Notes: a model not told the origin generated them from the letters alone. DNA of 64,000 bases from Prorocentrum cordatum (GCA_963575745.1 CAUYUJ010003061.1:1-64000), one strand, 5' to 3'. Positions 1 through 10,563 are shown, counted from the first letter of the stretch. Program-made: numbers and translations.

Positions 1-114
1 GGAGGCGGAGGAGGAGGAGGAAGAGGAGGAAGAGGAGGAGGATGAGTGGGACTAGGAGGAGAAGGAGGAGGAGGAGGAGGAGGCGGAGGAGGAGGAGGAG
101 GAGGAGGAGGAGGG
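1..114. repeat. (GGA)n array
   Basis: Imperfect GGA trinucleotide array with GGC and GAA variants. It is cut by the left edge of the window. Confidence 0.9.
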
Positions 115-121
115 GCAGGAC

Positions 122-900
122 CCCCCTTATAGAACTACGTATCAAGACCGTTCTCCTTTCTCCCTCCTCCCTGTTCTTCTCTCCTCGTCCTTCTCCGTGC
201 AACACAGCATGACAAATATTCCATACATCATGCTGCCAATTACGCTTCACCTCAAGTACGTGGACTGGGTGTAGACACTAGCCGTAGAGGTCGGTTCAAC
301 TGTACGGTCACCGTGTTTGCCCTGCCCTGGCCCTCGGACCGCACGCGTGCTCCAGTGCTTCTGTCGTGCAGCGATGTCTGTGTCAGGTGGGCGTCCAAGT
401 CAATTGAGGATGTCGACGGTGGCACGGTCTATGCGTATCACGAAGGTAAATCACACGAGCACATGATGGAGGCCATTGCACGGTGGAGGCCGTTGCAGTG
501 GTAAATGAGAGGAGTCACGCAACAGCGTGGGCTGTCATGTTCTGTGCTGATCAGCCTGTCTTGGGTTATGGCCGCACGCCCACCTTGCTGACATGTAGTG
601 CTTCCTGAAGTAGATTTTGTCCCGCCCGCGAAGGATTACCTGCAAGTATTTCACGGCACCAGTTGATTCATGTGCCTGTGCTAACAGGCACCTTGTCTGG
701 TCGCTTCCCCTGGGATGGCAGCATGTCTGTGGCCTAGCGGTCGCATCAGGGCCGCACCAGACCATGCCTGGTGAGAGACAAGGCATCCGCGCCTGCGCAG
801 GGTCATCGTACGTTTCCTATCTTGCCCACGGGCCTGATTTGGGCCGAGGAGGTGCTGAAACATATCCGCGCATCACTGGTCCAAATCGCTGCCAAGTCGA
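122..900. other. Non-repetitive spacer, no gene recognised
   Basis: Mixed-composition sequence between two trinucleotide arrays. The open frames in it are short (63-83 codons) and none resembles a family I know. No RNA gene was seen. Confidence 0.5.
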
Positions 901-1013
901 GAGTCCTCCTCCTCCTCCTCCTCCTCCTCCTCCCTCCTTCCTCCTCCTCCTCCTTCTCCAACTCCTCCTCCTCCTCCTCGTCCTCCTCCTCCTCCTCCTC
1001 CCTCCTTCCTCAA
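901..1013. repeat. (CTC)n array
   Basis: Pyrimidine array of CTC/TCC units with a few TTC interruptions. It is the complement of the GGA arrays elsewhere in the window. Confidence 0.9.
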
Positions 1014-1197
1014 ATTCGCCTCCGACCTCCCGGGGCTCGTTCCGACAAGGATCTCAAGGGGGATTCAGCTGAAGCGGCGAAGAGCCCGCCCCTCCCTTTC
1101 CCCCCAGAAGGCCCCCCCCCCGAAGGCGAAACAAGCGTCAAGCTCTCCTCTCCCTCCTCCTGTACTCTAGCCTTGGAAAGTGAGGAGGAGAAGGGAG

Positions 1198-1247
1198 CGG
1201 ATGATGAGGTTGCTGATGATGCTGATGATGGTGATGCTGCGATGTTC

Positions 1248-1280
<33 letters not shown>

Positions 1281-2020
1281 CTGATGATGATGATGATGAT
1301 GACGATGATGATGCTGATGCTGATGCTGATGATGATGATGATGATGATGATGAGGATGCCGATACTGATGATGATGGTGATGCTGGTGATGATCATGGTG
1401 ATGATGCTAAGGTCACTGATGATGGTGGTGATGACGATGATGATGCTGCTGATGATGATGATGTTGCCAATGCTGTTGTTGATAAGGCTGCTGCTCCTAT
1501 TGATGATGATGCTGATGATGATTCTGCTGATGATGGTGATCGTTGTGGTGCTGGTGGTGATGCTGGTGATGATGCTGCTGCTCATGCTGGTGCTGGAGAT
1601 GACGGTGATGATGCTGTTGATGATGATGCTGCTGCTGATGATGATGATGATGATGATGACTATGATGATGGCGATGCTGATGATGATGGTGATGATGATA
1701 CTGCTGATGCTGATGATGATACTGATGCTGCTGATGATGATGATGACGATGCTGATGATGCTAATTGGCGGTGACGATGATACTGATCATGATGATGATG
1801 CTGATGATGATCATGAGGATCCTGCTGCTTATTATAATGATAAGTATGACGATGCTGACGATGATGATGATGATTCCGACGACGATGATGATGTTGATGA
1901 TGATGGTGCTGATGATGATGATGATGCTGATGACGACGAAGCCGCCGCCAACGACGACGACGATGCCGATGCTGATGATGATGATGATGGTGATGATGAT
2001 GACGATGATGATGGTGATGC

Positions 2021-2070
<50 letters not shown>

Positions 2071-2377
2071 TATATGATGAGGATGATGCTGATACTGCTG
2101 GTGATGATGATGCTGGTGATGCTGATGACGATGATGCTACTGATGATTATGATGATGCTGAGGCTGCTGATGATGATGCTGATGCTGATGCCGATGACGA
2201 TGATGTTGATGATGCTGCTGAGGATGGTGATGATGATGCTGATGCTGCTGATGGCGATGCTGATGATGCTGCTGCTGCTGATTCTGATGCTGATGCAGAT
2301 GCTGATGCTGATGCTTATTCTGATAATGATGGTGACGCGGATGCTGATGATGCTGATGATGACGATGAGGATGCTGG

Positions 2378-2413
<36 letters not shown>

Positions 2414-2659
2414 CGATGATGATGATGATGGTGACGATGCTGATGATGATGTTGATGCTGGTGTTGTTGATGATGATGGTGATGGTGATGGTGGCGATTC
2501 TGATGCTGCTGATGATGCAGCTGCTGCTGATGATGATGCTGATGATCATGCTGGTGGTACTGATGATGGTGATGATGGTGATGCTGATGATGCTGATGAT
2601 GATGATGATGATGCTGATGCTGATGCTGATGTTGATGCGGCTGCTGCTGTTGATGCTGC

Positions 2660-2702
<43 letters not shown>

Positions 2703-2782
2703 GATGCTGCTGCTGTTGATAACGCTGATGATGATGATGGTGATGATGATGATGATGCTGCTGATGATGATGATGCTGATGG

Positions 2783-2839
<57 letters not shown>

Positions 2840-2868
2840 GAATGATGAGGATGATGCTGCTGATGACA
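1198..2868. repeat. Degenerate GAT (GNT) array, about 1.67 kb
   Basis: Long array of GAT triplets with many single-base variants (GCT, GGT, GTT, GAC). Pure GAT runs lie near 2020-2067 and 2793-2837. Substitutions fall mostly on the middle base, so the triplet phase is kept for hundreds of bases; one phase change lies near 1765. All long open frames here (Asp/Ala, Met/Leu, Ile/Ser or His-rich) are translations of the array. I do not call a gene. Confidence 0.95.
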
Positions 2869-3298
2869 TTCAAGGCGGCTTGAGGCGAACCTGGAGGGTC
2901 ATTCGTGAGGAAAGCATGCGACGCAGCGCGAAGCTGGCAGGGTGCGCTGGCTCGGTGAGCAAACGCAGGCTTGAGGGAACAGCCACCGCGTTGGTGGAAC
3001 ACCTCCTCTTCCCACGTCGGACAAGTGACAGATATGAAGTGAACCCGTCCGTGCACAGAGGAGCACGCGAGGCCCGATTCTGGCAGAAGCTAAGAGCGCC
3101 AGCCGATGGCGCTATATATATGGAGGCGCCCGAACAAGGCGCTCGAGGGAATATGAAGTGGCCACGCTGCAGGCAGGCAGGTCCACGATCTTTGAGACAA
3201 TCGCTGAACTTCCCTGCTCGTGCAAGTTGGCTCTAAGCGGCGGTGCCCCTTGTAGGGGCACCCGCGGGCTGCGCATCTGCCGCAGGGCGCGGCGGGCA
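2869..3298 (+). repeat. Dispersed repeat adjoining a GAT array, copy 1
   Basis: Directly follows the GAT array and is related to 61019-61310, which also directly follows a GAT array. Shared blocks include GGCGAACCTGGAG near the start, a GGCGCT...GGAGGCGCC block in the middle and a cACTTCCCTG block near the end. A unit made of GAT array plus tail therefore exists at least twice in the window. Confidence 0.75.
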
Positions 3299-3594
3299 TA
3301 GGAGGAGGAGGAGGCGGAGGAGGAGGAGGAGGAGGAGGAGGAGGAGGAGGAGGGAGAGGAGAGGAGAAGAGGAGGAGGCGAGGAGGAGGAGGAGGGGAGG
3401 AGGATGAGGAGGCGGAGGAGGAGGAGGAGGAGGAGGAGGAAAAGGAGGCGTAGGAGTAGGAGGAGGCGGAGGAGGAGGAGGAGGAGGCGGAGGAATATGA
3501 GGAGAAGGACGAGGAGGAGGAGGCGGAGGAGGAGGAGGCGGAGGAGGATGAGAAGGCGGATGAGGAGGTGGATGAGGAGGAGGAGGAAGCCGAA
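3299..3594. repeat. (GGA)n array
   Basis: GGA array with scattered GGC and GAT variants. Confidence 0.9.
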
Positions 3595-3842
3595 CAGTAA
3601 TATTAATACTACTAATAGTAATGATACTACGAATAATACTAATACGAATACTAACAATAATAATAGTGATACTAATAATCATATCAATGATACTTATACC
3701 CATACTATTACTGTAGTTAGTTCTGGTACTAATAGTACTACTTATACGAATGCTAGCGATACTACTAGCACTATAAATACTACTATTAATACTACTCATA
3801 CTGTTACTAGTAACACGAATGATAACAATACTACTGAGGAGA
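3595..3842. repeat. AT-rich AAT/ACT trinucleotide region
   Basis: Abrupt change from GGA to degenerate AAT, ACT and AGT triplets, for about 250 bp, before the GGA array resumes. One frame is open and reads Asn/Thr/Ser. A similar AT-rich block lies at 29521-29785. Confidence 0.8.
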
Positions 3843-4660
3843 CGAAGAAGAAGGATGCATATGAGGCGTAGGAGGAAGAGGCGGAGGAGGAGGGGGCAGC
3901 GGAGATGGCGGAGGAATAGGAGGAGGAGGACGAGGAGGAGGAGGAGGCGGAGGAGGAGGAGGCGGAGGAGGAGGAGGATGCGGATGAGGAGGCGGAGGAA
4001 GAGGAGGAGGAGGAGGAGGAGGAAGCCGAATAAGACGAATAACGCTAATAACAATCATACTAATAATCGTAACAAGAAATCTCATAATACTAAGAATAAG
4101 AAGACGAAGAAGAACGATGAGTAGGAGGAGAAGGAGGAGGAGGACGACGACAAATAATAATAAGAAGAAGCCAAGGAGGATGAGGGAGAGGAGGAGGAGA
4201 AGGAGGAGGAGGAGGAGAAGGTGGAGGAGGAGGAAGAGGAGGGAAGAGGAGGAGGAAGAGGAGGAGGCGGCGGAGGGGGAGGAGGAGGAGGAGGAGGAGG
4301 AGGAGGAGGTGGACAATGCTGATCAGTAGGGGCACGTGGAGTAGCAGAAGGAAAGGTAACTCAGAGGAAGAGAGTTCGAGGGGATGAGGAAGGATAAGAA
4401 GAAGAAGAAGAAGAAATCGTCGGCGCAGAAGGAAGAGAAGAGAGATAATACGAAGTCAAAGTGGATGGAGGGAGCGAGGGGCGCAGGGAAGAGGGACGCA
4501 GACAATACTGATGAGGACCAAAAGGGGAAGGTTGATAATGAGGAAGAGGAGCGGAGGATCTGAGGAGGCGGAGGAGGAGGATAATGAGGAAGAGGAGCGG
4601 GGGAGCGGAGGATCTGAGGTTGATAATGAGGAATCTGAGGAGGAGGTGGAGGAGGAGGAC
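3843..4660. repeat. GGA/GAA/AGG purine-rich arrays
   Basis: Mostly GGA with GGC, GAA and AAG variants. An AT-rich insert of ACT/AAT triplets lies at about 4021-4110, and a less regular purine-rich stretch at about 4326-4510. Confidence 0.85.
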
Positions 4661-4892
<232 letters not shown>

Positions 4893-4920
4893 GGGAGGAG
4901 GAGGAGGAGGAGGAGGAGGA

Positions 4921-5440
4921 CCAATGCAAACTCAAGGCGCAACAACGATGTTGCAATGGACCCTCCGGCAAGTTATCTCTCACAGGGTTTTGCAAGAGAA
5001 GTGCTTTTCATTTCGGGACGTGCCCCGTTGGAAAACAGCCGTCTCAGAATCCCCAATCGTGGAAGAAAGCAACATTCCTGGACTTTACTGAACGCCGCGA
5101 ATCACAGTTATTACAAGGGAGACTCATGCCTAAAACACCCTGCTTACCTCCAGGGTGCCCTGGGCTTCTTGGGGTTCGATGGTTTTGCTAGGGAAAGCGT
5201 GACGTTCCCACACGAAAAATCAATGGACGTCCTGGGGTTTCAGGGCTGGGTTTCTTGTGGAAGGTTTCTTGTGGACTGGCCTCCACTGTACTGCATCCTG
5301 ACAATCCTAAGTCGTGCTGGAGCAGTAGTCCAGGGATTTAAGCACCGCGAATCAACGTGACGGTTGAGTCCAGCCAGTCCAAAACCGTGCCAGCACACCA
5401 TTCCTGGGATTTCAGATTTTGAACTTCTGAACATGTCGCA
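4921..5440. other. Non-repetitive spacer, no gene recognised
   Basis: Mixed sequence that reads open on the + strand as an extension of the GAT array frame, without similarity to any family I know. Confidence 0.5.
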
Positions 5441-5845
5441 TACCTCTAAGGCGAAGTTTTGCGGCGCTTCGGCGAGAGCCACATTTGAACAAGGACCCGC
5501 CCTCCACCGTTGAAATTGTTGCAAGTGTTTAAGACGACTTTACGCGGTGCCCAGGTGAGAGCCACGTTTTGAACAGGAGCCGCCCTGCATCCTTGAAACG
5601 GTTGCGAACTTTTGGGGTGAAAGCGTGCGGCGCTAGGCGAGAGCCATAGTTTGAAAACCAGCCACTATCCACCCTTGAAGCTGATGCAAACTTTTAAGGC
5701 GAATGTGCGCGGAGCTAAGACGAGAGTCACATGTCGGATACCACCCACCCTCCATCCTTGAAGCTGCTGCGAACTTTTGAGACGGCAGTGCGCGGCGCTA
5801 AGGCGAGAGCCGCATCTTGAAGACCATCCCCTCCCTCCATCCTCA
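5441..5845 (+). repeat. Minisatellite, about five copies of an 80-95 bp unit
   Basis: Degenerate tandem copies share the order GCGCGGCGCTAAG, GCGAGAGCC, TTTGAA, CCACCCTCCATCC, TTGAAGCTG, TTGC and AACTTTT. Copies differ by substitutions and small indels. A single related unit lies far away at 26611-26720, so the unit is also dispersed. Confidence 0.8.
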
Positions 5846-5935
5846 CAGCTGTTGCAAATGGCAAGCTTCAGGAGCCTACGTGGTGAGGACGTCTCAGGCG
5901 ACACGCCTGCCCCGCCGTATCGACATGTCTGAGGG

Positions 5936-5971
5936 TGCGAGGAGGAGGAAGAGGAGGAGGAGGAAGAAGAG

Positions 5972-6005
<34 letters not shown>

Positions 6006-6007
6006 GG

Positions 6008-6042
<35 letters not shown>

Positions 6043-6072
6043 GGAAGAGGAGGAGAAGGAGGAGAGGAGTAG
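5936..6072. repeat. (GGA/AGA)n array
   Basis: Purine array of GGA units with regular GAA variants. Confidence 0.9.
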
Positions 6073-6261
6073 GCGGATGTACCCCCAGGGGCCGACTTCT
6101 AGTGATTTTTCGCCGCGGAGCGTTCGCTCGTGCGCAGTAGTTCCCTTCCAGGGCCTGATTGGGTAAAACGCCCATGATGGCACCTGCACTGTGCTCGGGT
6201 GAGCGAGTGATATCTAGCTCAGGGCAGCCGGCAGCACAGGGATGATGAGATTATGCCTGCT

Positions 6262-6625
6262 TCCTCCCCCGCCCCCCCCCCCGTTTTCTTCGTGCTCCTC
6301 GTGCCAATCTCCTCCCGCCTCGTCCCTCCCCGTTCCTCCCCTTCCGTCGCTTCCTCCTTTCTCCCTCCTCTCTCTTTCTCTTTCTCTTTTTATTTCTGAG
6401 AGTCTCTCTTCTTCTCTTTTTTTTTTCTCCCTCTCTCTGTATCTCTGTCTTTCTCTGTCTGTCTTTCTCTGTGCGGCTCTCCGTCTCTCCGTCTCTCTCT
6501 CTCTCTCTTTCTGTATCTCGCTCTTTCTCTCTCTCTCTGTCTCTCTCGTTTTTGTTTGTTTGTTTCTCTCTCTCTCTCTGTCTCTCTTTCTTTCTCCCTT
6601 TGTTCTCTCTCTCTCTCTTTGTCTT

Positions 6626-6664
<39 letters not shown>

Positions 6665-6776
6665 AATATGTATACTTCTCTTTCTCTCTCCGTCTGTCTC
6701 TCTTTCTCTCTCTCTCTCTCACACACGCACTTTCTCTCTCACGCACACTTTTTCCCTCTCTCTCTCTCGACATTCG
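6262..6776. repeat. CT-rich (TC)n region
   Basis: Begins as C-rich CCT units and becomes TCTC dinucleotide with TTT, TGT and TCC variants. It ends in a short CACA stretch before the TA run. The Leu/Ser-rich open frames over it are low-complexity translations. Confidence 0.9.
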
Positions 6777-6822
<46 letters not shown>

Positions 6823-6824
6823 TA
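6777..6824. repeat. (TA)n dinucleotide run
   Basis: Alternating TA with one TATGTA interruption. It separates the CT-rich region from the tandem duplication. Confidence 0.95.
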
Positions 6825-6844
6825 CATGCGCACAGAACGCAATG

Positions 6845-7225
6845 TTGACATGCGTGTGCACACATACACACATGCATACGTATGCTACATCGTCAGGGCC
6901 CGCACCTTCTGGGGAGAGTCGGGGCCTGTGCGTGGCCCGTCCAGAGAGCACCGCCGGCAGCTGGCGCCGGTGGCGACGCCCGGCTCGAGGCGGCCCCGGG
7001 CCGGCGCCGCCTCGAGCAGGCGCTGCCCGGCATGCGTGTTGACATGCGTGTGCACACATACACACATGCATACGTATGCTACATCGTCAGGGCCCGCACC
7101 TTCTGGGGAGAGTCGGGGCCTGTGCGTGGCCCGTCCAGAGAGCACCGCCGGCAGCTGGCGCCGGTGGCGACGCCCGGCTCGAGGCGGCCCCGGGCCGGCG
7201 CCGCCTCGAGCAGGCGCTGCCCGGC
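6845..7225 (+). repeat. 194-bp tandem duplication
   Basis: Two head-to-tail copies with a 194-bp period, starting at 6845 and 7039. The second copy follows the first base for base as far as I can read for about 187 bp, up to CTGCCCGGC at 7225. The near-identity suggests a recent duplication, or an assembly error. Each copy begins with a GTGCACACATACACAC stretch. No coding function recognised. Confidence 0.93.
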
Positions 7226-7327
7226 GGGGGGTCGGCGGCTGCCGCGTGCCTAGGCCCCCTCGGGTCTCGAAAAAAAGCTTCGACGGGAGGTTTTTAACGC
7301 GATTTTCTCGGGGGTGCACAGACCTCC

Positions 7328-7522
7328 TACCCAGACCCCCTCGGGTCATGAAAAAATCACGACGGGAGGTTTTTCGCCATTTTCGGCCTCTGGGGGCCCT
7401 CACTGGGTCTCGGGACCGTCAAAAAACGACTAAGGATGAAAAAGCTGTCCCGGGGAATCGGAATGGGTTGGGACCTCTGGGGGTCGCGTCATGAAAAAAT
7501 CATGACGTCGGGGGTCTGGGTA
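7328..7522 (+). mobile_element. Family B inverted-end element, copy B1
   Basis: About 195 bp. Left end TACCCAGACCCCCTCGGGTC; the right end, read on the other strand, starts TACCCAGACCCCCGACGTC. ATGAAAAAATCA-like sequence follows inside each end. The interior carries TTTTCGGCCTCTGGGGG and GGGACCGTCAA. No coding capacity. Related copies lie at 9970-10156, 10616-10803, 10804-10981, 11405-11578 and 51162-51350. I infer a MITE-like element; no clear target duplication was found. Confidence 0.75.
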
Positions 7523-7526
7523 TCCT

Positions 7527-7800
7527 GACACGTCGATTAGCGAATCGGCCGTTTTTTCGGTTCGCGAGAGGGCGTCGCGGCCCTCCTTTTTGCGGGTCCA
7601 GGTCCGTCGGTTTCGGTCCCAGGCCGTTTTCATTAGAGGGTGGTTTGCTACAGTGAGGTTTGTCCATGGCCGATTTTCGGCCTCTGGGGGTCCTTCCCTG
7701 GCCTCGGGGCTGTCAACAAAACGATTCAGGACGAAAAGCCGGTTCAGAGGAACGGGTCCAGACCTCTTGGGTTCTCTCCTGCGATCCGACGCCGCGAAAA
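7527..7800 (+). mobile_element. Family E copy next to a family B fragment
   Basis: At about 7527-7672 the sequence matches 8121-8300 (blocks CGTCGATTAG and CGAGAGGGCG, and a GTCCAT end). From about 7670 it continues as family B interior (TTTTCGGCCTCTGGGGG, then TCAACAAAACGA). This looks like one element inserted into, or joined to, the other. Confidence 0.6.
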
Positions 7801-8110
7801 AATGCGAGATCCTGGAGCAGCACGACTGGAACCCCAGATCGCACCTACACGCGGCGTTTCTCGAGCTGGCCCGGTTCGCGAGGGCCTCGGGGACCCGATG
7901 CCGCGCCAGGAACCTCCAGGCCTCCCCGTGCTCCCTCCTCGTCCGTCTCCTCGCCTTTCTCCCCCTCCCCCTCCGCCATACAGGCGGCGAGTCTCGCCCT
8001 CCCGGTGGGCCTGGCTGCCCCTGCCCGGCGGCCCCCCCTTTGTGCATGAGCTCGGCGCCCCGGGGCGGCGGCCCGGGAGCCCCCCCCGCCTCGAGCGGGT
8101 CTCCCTGTGC
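7801..8110. other. GC-rich spacer, no gene recognised
   Basis: Unassigned sequence between repeat-family copies. It contains C-rich stretches and open frames without recognisable similarity. Confidence 0.4.
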
Positions 8111-8120
8111 CGATCTATAG

Positions 8121-8300
8121 TGTATCGGGGGTGGACAGAACCCCCAACGGTGACGCGTCGATTAGTGAATTGTCCGTTTTCGGTTCTCGAGAGGGCGCCG
8201 CGGCCGTTGTTTTCCAGGCTTGCGCCCGCCAGGTTTGGGCCTCAGGTCGTTTTCACTGAACCACGTTCTACGAGAGGGAGGTCTGTCCATCCCCGAGTAC
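8121..8300 (+). mobile_element. Family E inverted-end element, copy E1
   Basis: About 180 bp. Left end CGGGGGTGGACAGAACCCCC; right end GGGAGGTCTGTCCATCCCCG, which is close to its reverse complement. The interior block TTCCAGGCTTGCGCCCGCCA is shared with 19944-20131, where the element lies in the opposite orientation. Non-coding, MITE-like. Confidence 0.75.
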
Positions 8301-8535
8301 AGGCCTCCCAGCTGGGGCATCCGAGCAGCTGGGGTCGGAGGCCTGCGCCGGCTCGTCGATGCATCGGCCGTGCGGCCGGCTGCGGGGCCCGATCTTCTCC
8401 GCGCCGGCGTCGCCGATGCGTCGCCGACGCGTCGCCGATGCATCGCCGAGGCGTTGCCCGTGCGTCGCCGATGCGTCGCCGACGCGGTGCAGTCCTCCGG
8501 CCCCAGCTGCTCGGATGCCCCGGCGGGGAGGCGTC
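8301..8535. repeat. Large stem-loop with an 11-bp tandem repeat in the loop
   Basis: Arms of about 46 bp (8301-8346 and 8489-8534) are inverted copies with four or five mismatches; both hold GGGGCATCCGAGCAGCTGGG or its complement. The loop contains about seven 11-bp units of the type CGTCGCCGATG at about 8407-8485. Confidence 0.85.
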
Positions 8536-8596
8536 CAGCCGAGGCCAACCGGGCCCCTGTGCAGTGCAGCTCTTCCTGGCAGGGCCTGGGGCTGAT

Positions 8597-8745
8597 GGCG
8601 ACGACGATGACGATGACGACGACGAGACGACAAGATGACGATGACAAGACGACGATGACCAGATGACGATGACAAGACGACGACGCTGACGACGACGACG
8701 ACGACGACGATGACGATGACAACGACGATGACAGAGGTCGCCCGG
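8597..8745. repeat. GAC/GAT mixed array
   Basis: GACGAT and GACGAC units with CAAGA and CCAGA interruptions. This is the only strongly mixed GAC/GAT array before the pure GAC tract in BCKDHB intron 3. Confidence 0.85.
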
Positions 8746-8888
8746 AGGGCACCCCGCAAATAGGGCTGTCCTCGGAGGATGGGGGCACGGCGAGAGACAG
8801 CGGCTGCCCTGCCCGGGCGCTGGTTGTCGTCCCTTTTTTGGGGGGCCCCCGTGTGGGTTTCTCGTCGCGACGGCTGGGAGCCGACGCT

Positions 8889-9165
8889 CCAACAAAAATC
8901 GTAGCGGCGGGGTTTTGGCAGCTTTCGGCCTCTGGGGGCCCTCGCCGGGCCTCGGGAGCGTCAAGAAACGAGTCAGAAACGAGTCCGTCTTAAGTCGGGA
9001 CTGTCCCCCTACAGGAGAAGTATTCAAAAATTAGTCAGCAGAAATAGTCAGTGACGATTTGTTTGACTATTTTGGAGTATTTTGGCACTGTGTTCAATTC
9101 TTTCGCCCACAATCCGCCTGTAGGGGGACATGTCCAACCTATTGGAGCAGCCGGATGCCTGGGTC
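8889..9165 (+). mobile_element. Family B copy B5, interrupted by family A
   Basis: Family B interior runs from 8889 (TTTCGGCCTCTGGGGGCCCT) to about 8990, where a family A element begins. Just after that element, TTGGAGCAGCCGGATGCCTGG resumes a family B end that matches the end of 11405-11578. The middle part of B is missing, so the insertion came with a deletion or followed one. Confidence 0.65.
8991..9141 (+). mobile_element. Family A introner-like element, copy A1
   Basis: Left end TAAGTCGGGACTGTCCCCCT; right end AGGGGGACATGTCCAACCTA, close to its reverse complement. The AT-rich interior has the family's TATTCAAAAAT and TTTGACTATTTTGGAGT blocks. It lies inside a family B copy. No clear direct repeat flanks it. 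Confidence 0.8.
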
Positions 9166-9224
9166 CGGATGGTGCTCAGGAGCGGTCCAGGCATGGATTT
9201 TTGTCGGAGGCAGGAAGCAAATAC

Positions 9225-9560
9225 AGTCATCCCGCATAGTAAGGACGGGCAACCTTTCCAAGGGTACCCTTAAGTCGGGCACGTCCCTCGACAGGAGGAA
9301 TATTTAAAAATAGTTTAAAAACAGACGGGACGATTTTTGAGTATTTTTTGGCTATGTTTGAATATTTGTTGATTTTTTATTTTTCGCCAAAATCCGCCTG
9401 TGGACACGCCCGACCTAGAGGGTACCCTTTGCATCCTTGCTTCCTCGGTCCATCCTTGGCCACTTCCGTTGGCCGCGCCCCGCTCGAGAGGCTTCGAAAT
9501 GGGCGTCCAAGGCCCTTGCATCCTTATCGCTCATCCTTATGATACGGTCTGGCTGTACAT
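9225..9560 (+). repeat. Family G repeat, copy G1, split by family A copy A2
   Basis: Matches 11590-11778 in order: CCCGCATAGTAAGGA, TTCCAAGG, CATCCTTGGCC, CGCGCCCCGCTCG, CCTTGCATCCTTATCGC and GATACGG. A2 splits it at 9272-9418. Its ends carry related GTAAGGATGAGCG-type sequences in inverted orientation. A third, partial copy lies near 58336-58410. Confidence 0.75.
9272..9418 (+). mobile_element. Family A introner-like element, copy A2, with 11-bp target duplication
   Basis: A 147-bp element with inverted ends (AAGTCGGGC... and ...GCCCGACCTAG). The direct repeat AGGGTACCCTT lies on both sides, at 9261-9271 and 9419-9429. The related repeat G2 at 11590-11778 has one uninterrupted AGGCTGCCCTC at the matching point. 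That empty site makes this the best-supported insertion in the window. No coding capacity, so it must depend on another element for movement. Confidence 0.9.
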
Positions 9561-9805
9561 TACCAGTGGCGGGCTGTTTTCCAATCCTACGGCTTTTTGA
9601 GGGTCGGGGACGATGTCGGGGTGATGTGGGGCACACTTGTTTTTGTCCACTTCCTGGGGAAGCAGCGAAAAAGGTATACACCAGGGTCCTGTACAGAATT
9701 GGATCCGCTCTCCTGTGCAAATTGCACTGCAGGGCTGGAAAAAGCGTCGATGTATAGAGCTCGGTTCCCTATCTGGATTGGATCTGCATTGAACAGAGAA
9801 GAACC
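9561..9805. other. Spacer between repeat families
   Basis: No gene or known repeat recognised. Confidence 0.4.
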
Positions 9806-9971
9806 CCGAACCCTAATAACACGATGTAGACGTAGCCTCACTGAGGTCCCCGTCTTCGCCTTGGGGATTCTAATTCTGGGCGGCTTGGTCGATGCATCTG
9901 CAGAAATGACCCCCTATCCCTAATGTTCCTGGCCCTCCTAACCTAGGTCCCCTCCCCATGGGTTAGGGTTC
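9806..9971 (+). mobile_element. Family H element, copy H1
   Basis: About 165 bp, related over its whole length to 15148-15310. It begins GAACCCTAATAACACGATG and ends GGGTTAGGGTTC, so the ends form a short inverted repeat resembling the telomere unit. Shared interior blocks are CCCCGTCTTCGC, ATCTGCAGAA and CCCTAATGTTC. Confidence 0.7.
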
Positions 9972-10156
9972 CCAGACATGCGACGTCCTGATTTTTTTCA
10001 GTGCGGCGTCCCCGGACATCCCGACCCCTTCCCCGGGATTGGTTTTTCCTCCTGAGTCGTTTTTGACGGGCCCGGGGCCCGGCGAGGGCCCCCCGAGGCC
10101 GAAAACAGCGAAACCCTTGCCGTCCGGATTTTTTCACGACGCGATCATGTCTGGGA
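9970..10156 (-). mobile_element. Family B element, copy B2, inverted
   Basis: Reverse orientation: starts TCCCAGACATGCGACGTCCTG and ends GCGATCATGTCTGGGA. The interior has the complement of the family's GGCCTCGGGGGGCCCTCG block. It adjoins family H directly. Confidence 0.7.
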
Positions 10157-10214
10157 TTCCTTTTCCTGGCCAGTCAGATTTGGGGGCCAGGCGGGATCGC
10201 CCTCCCTCCTGGCC

Positions 10215-10374
10215 TTCAGTCAGGCGTGTCCCCCTCCAGGAGGAATGCTCAAACATAGCCAAATCGAATCATAGGGGGACGATTTCCTACGCATTTTGGG
10301 ATCAGTTTTGAGTCTTTGTTGACTCTTTTTGTTTTCGTCCAAAGTCCTCCTGTAGGAGGGCACGCCCGACCTGA
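10215..10374 (+). mobile_element. Family A introner-like element, copy A3, with 8-bp target duplication
   Basis: A 160-bp element from TTCAGTCAGGCGTGTCCCCC to GGAGGGCACGCCCGACCTGA. The perfect direct repeat TCCTGGCC flanks it at 10207-10214 and 10375-10382. Non-coding. Confidence 0.88.
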
Positions 10375-10460
10375 TCCTGGCCAGGCCGGCGCCTTCTCTT
10401 GGTCGGGGGGGGGCCGTGGCTGGCCCCCAGTCGCCGGCCTCGGGTGGGCGTTCAGCGCCC

Positions 10461-10461
<1 letters not shown>

Positions 10462-10539
<78 letters not shown>

Positions 10540-10563
10540 TTGTTTTTTTTGTTTTTTTTTTTT

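Noticed and set aside
771-3236. 821-codon open frame rich in Met and Asp
   Set aside because: It is a translation of the CTC and GAT arrays. Phase is kept by triplet slippage, and there is no recognisable domain.
6214-6869. Arg/Glu-rich and Leu/Ser-rich frames
   Set aside because: They are readings of the CT dinucleotide region on its two strands.
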